DNA of 64,000 nucleotides, taken from positions 62,001-126,000 of the forward strand of contig JAJNQB010000006.1 of the NCBI GenBank assembly GCA_021155045.1, in the 5' to 3' direction. Shown here one piece after another: positions 26,014 through 33,096 of the stretch; position 1 is the stretch's first letter; the number at the start of each line of letters is the position of its first letter. This stretch comes from Arcticibacter sp. (GTDB lineage: Bacteria > Bacteroidota > Bacteroidia > 2-12-FULL-35-15). Below the pieces are notes generated by a model, which saw only the letters and a program-made list of their open reading frames with translations, ran no database searches and was not told the origin of the DNA. The translations under genes were made by a program, and so were the position numbers.

Positions 26014-26637
26014 ATGAAAGAAAAAGAACATTTACAAACGTTAAGCGACATACGCTCTATGATGGAGCGCTCATCTCGTTTTATATCATTAAGTGGTTTA
26101 TCAGGTGTTTTTGCTGGTTTATTTGCTTTGGCAGGAGCTTGGTTTGCAAATAGTTTAATTTCAAATTATCTACGAGTTTATCCTTTAGGGCATCAAGGTG
26201 ATGATATTGAAATATTCTCTTATCTTTTTTTAGATGCTGCACTTGTTCTTGGCGCATCTTTATTAGTTGGTGTGCTTTTAACTGTTCGTAATTCAAAAAA
26301 ACAAGGAATTAAAACTTGGGATAGTACAGCAAAACGCTTGTTAATTAATTTGGCAATTCCTTTAGCAACTGGAGGTTTGTTTTGCTTTGTATTAGTATAT
26401 CATGGAGTTTTTGGATTAGTAGCTCCAGCAACATTAATATTTTATGGTTTAGCTTTAATCAATGCTAGTAAATACACATTTAATGACATACGTTATTTGG
26501 GAATATTTGAAATCATTTTAGGTTTGATAGCCTCTGTTTATATTGGCTATGGTTTATTATTTTGGGCATGTGGATTCGGGGTGTTGCATATTGTTTACGG
26601 TGCTGTAATGTATTTTAAATACGAAAGAAATAAATAA
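26014..26637 (+). CDS. Membrane protein paired with a winged-helix regulator
   Basis: 207 residues. A short soluble start (KEKEHLQTLSDIRSMMERSSRFISLSGLSG) is followed by about five or six hydrophobic helices: roughly 27-48, 66-90, 109-132, 135-150, 165-185 and 188-200. I know similar proteins from Bacteroidota next to small winged-helix regulators, but no function. It is the first gene after operator 1, with the regulator 21 bases downstream in the same frame, so the two are co-transcribed. It could be the sensor or antagonist of the regulator. Confidence 0.75.
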   Translation: MKEKEHLQTLSDIRSMMERSSRFISLSGLSGVFAGLFALAGAWFANSLISNYLRVYPLGHQGDDIEIFSYLFLDAALVLGASLLVGVLLTVRNSKKQGIKTWDSTAKRLLINLAIPLATGGLFCFVLVYHGVFGLVAPATLIFYGLALINASKYTFNDIRYLGIFEIILGLIASVYIGYGLLFWACGFGVLHIVYGAVMYFKYERNK

Positions 26638-26658
26638 AAATTAATTGAGCTTACAATT

Positions 26659-26958
26659 TTGAAAAATTATATACAACATTTAAACAAAGCTTTTGAAAAT
26701 CGTATTCGTTTAGGAATAATGAGTGTGTTGATGGTAAACGATAAAATAGAATTTAGTTCTCTAAAAGAAATGTTAGACATAACAGATGGCAATCTTGCAT
26801 CTCATATTTCTGCTTTAGAAAAATTAGAATACATTGAAGTTCAAAAACAATTTATTGGCAAAAAGCCAAATACAACATATAAAGCAACACGATTAGGGAA
26901 GAAAGCTTTTAACGAACATTTAGATGCGTTAGAAAATTTATTAAAACAAAGAGATTAA
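26659..26958 (+). CDS. Winged-helix transcriptional regulator
   Basis: 99 residues, a single winged-helix domain. FENRIRLGIMSVLMVNDKIEFSSLKEMLDITDGNLASHISALEKLEYIEVQKQF is the helix-turn-helix with recognition helix, and IGKKPNTTYKATRLGKKAF is the wing, as in the HTH_34 group near MarR and ArsR. It has no cysteine cluster for metal sensing and no extra ligand domain. It starts with TTG at 26659; no ATG precedes the domain. Palindromes lie upstream of its own operon and just downstream of it, before the next operon, which suggests autoregulation plus control of the membrane cluster. Confidence 0.85.
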   Translation: MKNYIQHLNKAFENRIRLGIMSVLMVNDKIEFSSLKEMLDITDGNLASHISALEKLEYIEVQKQFIGKKPNTTYKATRLGKKAFNEHLDALENLLKQRD

Positions 26959-26973
26959 TTTTTTTTACTATTT

Positions 26974-26992
26974 AACTTTGAAATGCAAAGTA
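26974..26992. promoter_or_regulatory. Palindromic operator 2 overlapping a -7 box
   Basis: AACTTTG-N5-CAAAGTA, with a perfect inner ACTTTG-N5-CAAAGT. The left arm overlaps TAACTTTG (26973-26980), an exact TAnnTTTG promoter box. Like operator 1 it is followed by CTTTTAAT. It lies 25 bases before the start of the next membrane-protein gene. Confidence 0.65.
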
Positions 26993-27017
26993 CTTTTAAT
27001 AATTAAAAATATATAAT

Positions 27018-27734
27018 ATGTTACTAATTCCAATCGCCATTGCTTATGCAATAATTGTTTTAACAATAGTTGTTATGACACTATTATCAATTGTAAAAGG
27101 AATAAAAAAAAGCAAAACACTTTTTGCTGAATTCTTTTTATATTTTTCGGAAGTAATTTTTACTGTTATTGCTCCAATAATTGGTTTTATGAGGTTTGAT
27201 AAATACCAACCTCAAATCCCATTTTCCAAGCAACATGTACTAAGCATTATCCTTTTAGTATTTGTCGCCTCTGTATCATTTTGGTTTGCAAGGTTTGTAC
27301 AAAATACCAAAAATCCAATAATAAAAATTGCTCTTTCGGTTGGGATGCTGCAAGGTATGATAATCTGTTTTATTACAACCATTCATTTTATACCTTTTAT
27401 CCCCTTGGGATTAACTCTTCCTACAGCTGGTTTTGAAATACTTTCACCTGTAGTTGCGTTCTTTATTCTGTTGCGTGAATTCTATTTTTTTAATCGGCTG
27501 CCAGTTGAAACAAATGAAACAATTCCGTACCGAACAGAATTGGGTTTTACACCTTTGTCGTACCAAATTCTTAATTTTTCTTTCACTAAAAAACAGTTGG
27601 TTTATTTTATTTTATTTACAGTATTGATTTTACTTCAAGTTATACTTGCTTCTGCATTTGGTCAGGATTTCGATAGTATTTTAAAAGCTTACACACATTC
27701 TGTTGGATTCATTTTTTCTACTCATCCAATTTAA
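27018..27734 (+). CDS. Uncharacterised multi-pass membrane protein
   Basis: 238 residues with about five or six hydrophobic segments: roughly 3-28, 38-58, 75-93, 103-128, 137-152 and 196-215. I do not recognise the family. It is the first gene behind operator 2 and is followed after 8 bases by the Coq4-like gene. The hydrophilic stretch NRLPVETNETIPYRTELGF (about 158-176) may face the cytoplasm or periplasm. No catalytic motif is obvious. Confidence 0.65.
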   Translation: MLLIPIAIAYAIIVLTIVVMTLLSIVKGIKKSKTLFAEFFLYFSEVIFTVIAPIIGFMRFDKYQPQIPFSKQHVLSIILLVFVASVSFWFARFVQNTKNPIIKIALSVGMLQGMIICFITTIHFIPFIPLGLTLPTAGFEILSPVVAFFILLREFYFFNRLPVETNETIPYRTELGFTPLSYQILNFSFTKKQLVYFILFTVLILLQVILASAFGQDFDSILKAYTHSVGFIFSTHPI

Positions 27735-27742
27735 AAAGAAAA

Positions 27743-28228
27743 ATGAAAAAAGTAAAACAACTTCGTTCAAAATTATTAGAGCTATTAACTCATAAGATAG
27801 CGTTGCCTTTAATTACAAATTTTAGGAATAACGAGCCTTTTAACTACACAACTGAGCAATTGTTATTGTTTCCTGAAAATACTTTAGGGAATGATTTAGC
27901 ATTGTACTTACAGAAGAAAAATTTCCAATTGCTCAGAAACTATGAGCGCCACGATTGTAAGCACATCATACTTGGCTACGAAATGGATGAAGTGGGAGAG
28001 GCAAAAATGCAATTTTATTTTTTAGGTAATAGACATTATTCCATTCCTGTGTTATCAACGGTAATTATTTGTTTTGTGTTGATGCCAGAACATTGGAACA
28101 CATTTTTTTGTGAATTTAAAAAAGGAAGAAAAGGGAAATCTTTTGATGATTTGGATTACAATAAATTAGTTTTTGAAAAAACATTGGAACTAAGAAAAAT
28201 ATATACCTATGAAAATTCAAAAAAATAA
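27743..28228 (+). CDS. Coq4-like protein with HDxxHx11E motif
   Basis: 161 residues, no signal peptide. The metal motif of the COQ4 family, HDxxHx11E, is complete: HDCKH at 70-74 and Glu86, with the family Gly in HIILGYE. The preceding ALYLQKKNFQLLRNYE and later NRHYSIPVLSTVIICFVLMP also fit the helical fold. COQ4 acts in ubiquinone synthesis, yet Bacteroidota generally use menaquinone, so the substrate here is probably another lipid or quinone-like compound. That is inference. It overlaps the next gene by 20 bases. Confidence 0.65.
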   Translation: MKKVKQLRSKLLELLTHKIALPLITNFRNNEPFNYTTEQLLLFPENTLGNDLALYLQKKNFQLLRNYERHDCKHIILGYEMDEVGEAKMQFYFLGNRHYSIPVLSTVIICFVLMPEHWNTFFCEFKKGRKGKSFDDLDYNKLVFEKTLELRKIYTYENSKK

Positions 28229-28703
28229 GCAAGAACAAGTAATAACCAAAATAAGGCTTTGGATTATTCTGTTTATGGTGTTCTTAGTATTAAGCGGGGT
28301 AACTGCCTTTCCAATTGAAACGGAATTAAGTTGGCTAACAAAACATGCATCATTATTTCCAGAAACAATTCAAAATTGGTTATTTAAAATTTACGAATCT
28401 GTTAAAATCACCAATCAAAATTATCCTCAATTGTCTTATGGTTCTGATTGGCTAGCCTTTGCTCATATTGTAATTGCAACAGTTTTTATAGGTCCAATTA
28501 TAAATCCAGTAAAAAATATTTGGGTTATTCAATTTGGAATGATTTCTTGCTTGATGGTATTTCCTTTGGCATTCATTGCGGGTCCAATACGGCAAATTCC
28601 ATTTTATTGGCAAATGATTGATTGTTCTTTTGGACTATTAGGAATTATTCCATTGTTCATAACATATAAACTTATAAAACAACTAGAACAAAATATAATT
28701 TAA
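28209..28703 (+). CDS. Uncharacterised four-helix membrane protein
   Basis: 164 residues. About four membrane helices: roughly 15-34, 79-97, 104-123 and 133-153. A periplasmic-looking loop (about 35-78) lies between the first two. Conserved-looking small motifs include YGSDWLAFAHIVIATVFIGPI and AGPIRQIPFYWQMIDCSFG, with a His within a helix. I do not recognise a named family. The start overlaps the Coq4-like gene by 20 bases, so the pair is translated from one message. Confidence 0.65.
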   Translation: MKIQKNKQEQVITKIRLWIILFMVFLVLSGVTAFPIETELSWLTKHASLFPETIQNWLFKIYESVKITNQNYPQLSYGSDWLAFAHIVIATVFIGPIINPVKNIWVIQFGMISCLMVFPLAFIAGPIRQIPFYWQMIDCSFGLLGIIPLFITYKLIKQLEQNII

Positions 28704-28738
28704 TATAAAACGTTTAAAAAACCGAAAAAACTATAATC

Positions 28739-30682
28739 ATGAAAAAAAACGACTGGGCACTTATCATTTCTATTTTATTGTATAGCTATTTGTTTTACGA
28801 CCAATTTGCTGGACTAAATTTTTTACTTTTTAATATGGCAATAGTTTTGCTTTTGGTTATAAAAGACAAAACATTAATTAAAAATAAATGGTGGCTTTTG
28901 GTTGCTGCTGGAACATTAGTTTCTTCGTTTTTAATTTTTATGTATTCCAGCGCATTGGCAATTTGGGCTAATATTATTTCACTAATGATATTATCCTCTT
29001 TAAGTTTTAATCCTAAGGTTTCTTTCCTTACAGCAATTTTTCAAACAATTTGTAATACAGGTGCATCATGTGTTTTTATGATTTTAGATTGGGTAGATCG
29101 TAAATCAAAATCAGTTGTTACATCTGAAAAACGCCCATTTTATGTAAAACTGTTTTTAATAGTTATTCCATTTATAATTGCTATTGTATTCTTTTTGTTT
29201 TATCAATCAGCAAACCCTTTGTTTTATAATTTCACAAAAGACATCAATCTTGATTTTATTTCTATTGGGTGGATTTTTTTCACACTAGGTGGTTTGTTGT
29301 TGATGTATGGTTTTTTTAATACAAAAAGATTAAGAAGCATTGGCGAAATGGATGAGAAAACAGCACTCGAATTATCATTCGAAAATGCTCATAAAAAAAC
29401 ATTTTTTTCAAACGTTATGAGAATAGATACAGAGAATTTATCTGGAATCATTTTGTTTTCAATGCTAAATATTTTATTGTTAATTGTAAATGGTCTAGAT
29501 TTAAATTTCCTCTGGTTTGATGGTAAATTGCCTGAAGGGGTTAATCACAAAGCTTTTGTGCACGATGGCGTAGGAATGTTAATTACATCCATCGTTGTTG
29601 CAATTTTGATTATTCTGTTTTATTTCAGAGGAGCAATTAATTTTTACGAAAAAAATAAATGGATTCGTTGGATGGCTTATGTTTGGATAATTCAGAATGT
29701 ATTTATGATATTTTCTACCGCCTATCGAAATAATATGTACATACAAGAATCAGGATTATCCTATAAAAAAATTGGGGTGTACGTTTATCTCGCACTTACT
29801 GTTATTGGCTTGGTATCAACTTTTATTAAGGTGTATAAAATAAAAACCAATTGGTATTTATTTCGAGTGAATGCAACTGTATATTATTGTTTTTTAGTTT
29901 TAGGAGGCATTCCTAATTGGGATATATTAATTACAAATTATAATATTAGAAAATTCACGGATGAGAAAAAGGAGTTAGAAAAATATCTTTTACTTGATTT
30001 AAGTTACAAAAATTTACCTGAACTGCTTTCTTTGCCCGATTCCATTAAAAATAAAGATGATTATGAAGCAAGAGATTATTATAATTATTTGAGAGGCGTT
30101 TACTTTGGGAGCTTCAAATCTAGTTTGGATAAAAAAACATACAATTTTTTAAAAGATTCAAAAGAAGCTGACTGGAAATCATATTGCCTTGAAAAAAACA
30201 GAACATACAATGATTTGCAATCAATACTATCAACAATTAAAACGTTTGATTTGTCAGAAAATTATCGAATTAAAACACTTGAACCAATTAAAGAACTTAC
30301 CAATTTAGCAGAATTAAACTTATCGAATAATTATTTGCCAAGCCTTGTAGAGCTCCATTATTTTAAAAATCTCGAAAAATTAAATTTAACTTCAAATGGA
30401 TTAGATTCGCTAAAAACCTTGCCTACATTGGAGAATGTAAAAGTGCTCAACCTTTCTAACAATAATCTTGTAGATATAAGAGGAATAGAACGACTGAAAA
30501 ATTTAGAAGTTTTAGATTTATCTGGATATAGCAATAGAATCAAAAATTACAAATCACTTTTAACTTTGAAAAATTTAAAATTAGTTTATGTTAATAATTT
30601 ATCAAAAGAAGAGCTTGAAAAATTACAGACAACATTACCGGATATTCAGATTTTAAATAGTTCAATGAATCCAAACAAATGA
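28739..30682 (+). CDS. DUF4153/DUF4173-like membrane protein fused to leucine-rich repeats
   Basis: 647 residues. The first 400 or so hold about eleven or twelve membrane helices. The stretch HDGVGMLITSIVVAILIILFYFRG through WIRWMAYVWIIQN, RNNMYIQESGLSYKKIGV and IPNWDILITNYNI resembles DUF4153/DUF4173 proteins. From about 499 to 640 the chain turns into leucine-rich repeats of about 22 residues (LAELNLSNNYLPSL, LEKLNLTSNGLDSL, VKVLNLSNNNLVDI, LEVLDLSG). The repeats are on one side of the membrane and could bind a protein. The next gene overlaps by 4 bases (ATGA). Confidence 0.75.
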   Translation: MKKNDWALIISILLYSYLFYDQFAGLNFLLFNMAIVLLLVIKDKTLIKNKWWLLVAAGTLVSSFLIFMYSSALAIWANIISLMILSSLSFNPKVSFLTAIFQTICNTGASCVFMILDWVDRKSKSVVTSEKRPFYVKLFLIVIPFIIAIVFFLFYQSANPLFYNFTKDINLDFISIGWIFFTLGGLLLMYGFFNTKRLRSIGEMDEKTALELSFENAHKKTFFSNVMRIDTENLSGIILFSMLNILLLIVNGLDLNFLWFDGKLPEGVNHKAFVHDGVGMLITSIVVAILIILFYFRGAINFYEKNKWIRWMAYVWIIQNVFMIFSTAYRNNMYIQESGLSYKKIGVYVYLALTVIGLVSTFIKVYKIKTNWYLFRVNATVYYCFLVLGGIPNWDILITNYNIRKFTDEKKELEKYLLLDLSYKNLPELLSLPDSIKNKDDYEARDYYNYLRGVYFGSFKSSLDKKTYNFLKDSKEADWKSYCLEKNRTYNDLQSILSTIKTFDLSENYRIKTLEPIKELTNLAELNLSNNYLPSLVELHYFKNLEKLNLTSNGLDSLKTLPTLENVKVLNLSNNNLVDIRGIERLKNLEVLDLSGYSNRIKNYKSLLTLKNLKLVYVNNLSKEELEKLQTTLPDIQILNSSMNPNK

Positions 30683-31389
30683 AACCAATAACTAAAACGA
30701 TTTTGTGGCTTATAGCTTTTAGTATAGCTATGGGCTTTTTAGAAACAGCTGTTGTTATTTATTTACGAAAATTATATTATCCAAACGGTTTTGATTTTCC
30801 ATTGATACCTGTAAGTGTTGATATTGCTGTAGTTGAATTTTGGAGAGAAGTAGCAACCATTATTATGCTCATTGGGATTGGAATATTGGCGGGAAAAAAT
30901 GCTATTCAACGATTCGTTTTTTTCTTATTTAGTTTTGCTATATGGGATATTTTTTATTATGTTTTTTTAAAAATATTTTTAGATTGGCCAGAATCACTTT
31001 TCACTTGGGATATTTTATTTTTAATTCCTGTTCCTTGGGTTGGCCCTGTTATAGCGCCTTGTTTAATCTCCCTATCAATGATAGTTTTAACGTTTGTAGT
31101 TGTGTATTATCAATCAAAAGAAAAACATATATACATCAGTTTTGTCGAATGGATACTTTTTATTTTCGGAAGCATCATTGCGATTATTTCATTTATGTGG
31201 GATTATATAATTTACTTATCGAAAAATGATTTTGAATCTGCTGTATGGACACTTAGTACTAAAACAGATATGTTCGAAGAAGTGAAAAATTATGTTCCTG
31301 ATATTTTTAATTGGTGGCTTTTTGGGATAGGACAAGGAATGATTCTGTTGGCAATTGTTTTATTAATTTTCAGATACAAAGACAAATGA
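30679..31389 (+). CDS. Uncharacterised multi-pass membrane protein
   Basis: 236 residues with about six helices: roughly 8-29, 55-70, 77-95, 108-140, 152-172 and 212-231. Features such as MGFLETAVVIYLRKLYYPNGF, WREVATIIMLIGIGILAGK and FAIWDIFYYVFLKIFLDWP are strongly patterned and look conserved, but I cannot name the family. It is joined to the LRR protein and to the DUF1361 gene by ATGA overlaps, so all three are translationally coupled. Confidence 0.65.
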   Translation: MKPITKTILWLIAFSIAMGFLETAVVIYLRKLYYPNGFDFPLIPVSVDIAVVEFWREVATIIMLIGIGILAGKNAIQRFVFFLFSFAIWDIFYYVFLKIFLDWPESLFTWDILFLIPVPWVGPVIAPCLISLSMIVLTFVVVYYQSKEKHIYISFVEWILFIFGSIIAIISFMWDYIIYLSKNDFESAVWTLSTKTDMFEEVKNYVPDIFNWWLFGIGQGMILLAIVLLIFRYKDK

Positions 31390-32042
31390 ATAAATTGTTT
31401 AAAATGCTTGCAATATCAAGTGCAGTATGCTTGATGCTCCTTTATTTCAGAATCCAATGGAGTGGAACACTATTCTATGTTTTTCTTGTATGGAATTTGT
31501 TTCTAGCTTGGATTCCTTTCATCATTTCTCATCTTTTAGTGAAATTTCAGCGAAAGAAAATTCATAACATTTACTTGATTTCATTTTTTATGATATGGCT
31601 TTTGTTTTTTCCAAACTCACCTTATATTTTAACCGACCTATTTCATCTAAAAATTAGAAATGATATTCCACTTTGGTTCGACTTAATATTGATTTTATCT
31701 TTTGCATGGAACGGACTTGTTCTTGGTTTTGCTTCATTGATGAATATTCAATTGTTTTTAAATACTTACTTTTCCAAAATTAAAATTGCATTTTTTGTAA
31801 TTCTTCTTTTTGTTTTGTGTGGTTTTGGCGTTTACTTAGGTCGTTATCCTAGGTTTAATAGTTGGGATGTCGTAACCAGTCCATTTACGCTGATGACAGA
31901 TATTTTTTATATGATAAGTCATCCATTAAAACATACCCGAATGGTTGGTGTTACTTTTTTCTTTTCTTTGTTTTTAATTGTTAGTTATTCTACCTTAACT
32001 ACTTTGATACATCATTATAAAAACGACCTAAAAAATGAATAA
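31386..32042 (+). CDS. DUF1361 domain membrane protein
   Basis: 218 residues from the ATG at 31386, which overlaps the preceding stop (ATGA); a longer frame from 31311 would only overlap the previous gene. About six or seven helices. The segment LFYVFLVWNLFLAWIPFIISH and the motif FFPNSPYILTDLFHL, followed by WFDLILILSFAWNGLVLGFASL, are typical of DUF1361. Function unknown. It overlaps the DgkA-type gene by 8 bases. Confidence 0.85.
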   Translation: MNKLFKMLAISSAVCLMLLYFRIQWSGTLFYVFLVWNLFLAWIPFIISHLLVKFQRKKIHNIYLISFFMIWLLFFPNSPYILTDLFHLKIRNDIPLWFDLILILSFAWNGLVLGFASLMNIQLFLNTYFSKIKIAFFVILLFVLCGFGVYLGRYPRFNSWDVVTSPFTLMTDIFYMISHPLKHTRMVGVTFFFSLFLIVSYSTLTTLIHHYKNDLKNE

Positions 32043-32406
32043 ACCTTTTAATATCATAGATAGAATAAAGAGCTTTGATTTTGCTTTGCAAGGCATTAAA
32101 ACTTTTTTTGTAACGCAACACAATAGTTGGATACATTTATTAGCAACTATTTTAGCTGTTACTTTGGGTTATTTTTTAAATCTTAGTTCAGTTGAATGGT
32201 TGTTTGTAATTACTGCTATTGCTATTGTTTTTATTACAGAAGTGCTAAATACTGCCATTGAGTTTTTGTGCGACAAACTAACTACAGATTTTGATCCAAC
32301 GATTAAAAAAGTAAAAGATATTTCTGCAGGAGCAGTATTGATTGCTTCTGTAATGGCTTTGCTGATTGGGCTTATCATTTTTGTTCCAAAAGTTATAAAT
32401 TTGTAA
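32035..32406 (+). CDS. Diacylglycerol kinase family protein (DgkA-type)
   Basis: 123 residues, three helices, the size of bacterial DgkA and undecaprenol kinase. The catalytic helix FITEVLNTAIEFLCDKLT with its two Glu and the family segment DPTIKKVKDISAGAVLIASVMALLIG are intact. It phosphorylates diacylglycerol or undecaprenol at the inner membrane; which one is unclear. It starts 8 bases inside the DUF1361 gene, so it is the last member of the operator-2 transcript. Confidence 0.88.
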   Translation: MNKPFNIIDRIKSFDFALQGIKTFFVTQHNSWIHLLATILAVTLGYFLNLSSVEWLFVITAIAIVFITEVLNTAIEFLCDKLTTDFDPTIKKVKDISAGAVLIASVMALLIGLIIFVPKVINL

Positions 32407-32425
32407 TAAGAAAGAAAAGAATAGT

Positions 32426-33025
32426 TTGCTTAAAAAATATTTAAATAAAATTTTAATTGAAGCTGGTTGCGATGAAGCAGGAAGAGGTTGCTATGCGGGT
32501 CCTGTTTATGCTGCCGCTGTTATATTGCCTAAAAATTTCAAAAACAAACTTTTAGATGATTCCAAAAAACTTACTGATAAGCAAAGAAAAGAATTACGTC
32601 CTATAATTGAAAAAGAAGCAATTGCATTTGCTGTTGCCAGTATTAGTGTGGAAGAAATAGATAGGATAAATATTTTAAATGCTTCTATATTAGCAATGCA
32701 CAAGGCTATTGGAAAACTTTCTGTAGTTCCTGAAAGCTTGTTGATAGATGGCAATAGATTTAAAAAATATAAAAATATTCCGCATCAATGTATTATAAAA
32801 GGCGATGGAAAATTTATGAGTATTGCTGCCGCTTCTGTACTTGCTAAAACGTATAGAGATGATTATGTAGATGTTTTACATAATGATTTTCCTGAATACG
32901 ATTGGATAAACAATAAAACGTATGGTACGCTTAAACATCGCCAAGCGATTGAAAAATATGGATTAACAGAGCACCATCGAAAAAGCTTTAAACTGCTTCC
33001 CAATCAGTTGATAATCAAATTTTAA
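32426..33025 (+). CDS. rnhB: Ribonuclease HII
   Basis: Cuts RNA of RNA-DNA hybrids and removes single ribonucleotides from DNA. 199 residues. The catalytic Asp-Glu lies in CDEAGRG (15-21), with the third Asp in LLIDGNRF and the family segment KGDGKFMSIAAASVLAKTYRD. It starts with TTG at 32426; no ATG precedes the active-site motif. It follows the DgkA-type gene by 19 bases, so read-through from the membrane cluster is possible. Confidence 0.95.
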   Translation: MLKKYLNKILIEAGCDEAGRGCYAGPVYAAAVILPKNFKNKLLDDSKKLTDKQRKELRPIIEKEAIAFAVASISVEEIDRINILNASILAMHKAIGKLSVVPESLLIDGNRFKKYKNIPHQCIIKGDGKFMSIAAASVLAKTYRDDYVDVLHNDFPEYDWINNKTYGTLKHRQAIEKYGLTEHHRKSFKLLPNQLIIKF

Positions 33026-33096
33026 TTAGCATCTTATTGTTAGTAATTAATCGAATTCAAGTAAAAATGAGCTTTTATGCTTATTAATTTAGTATT

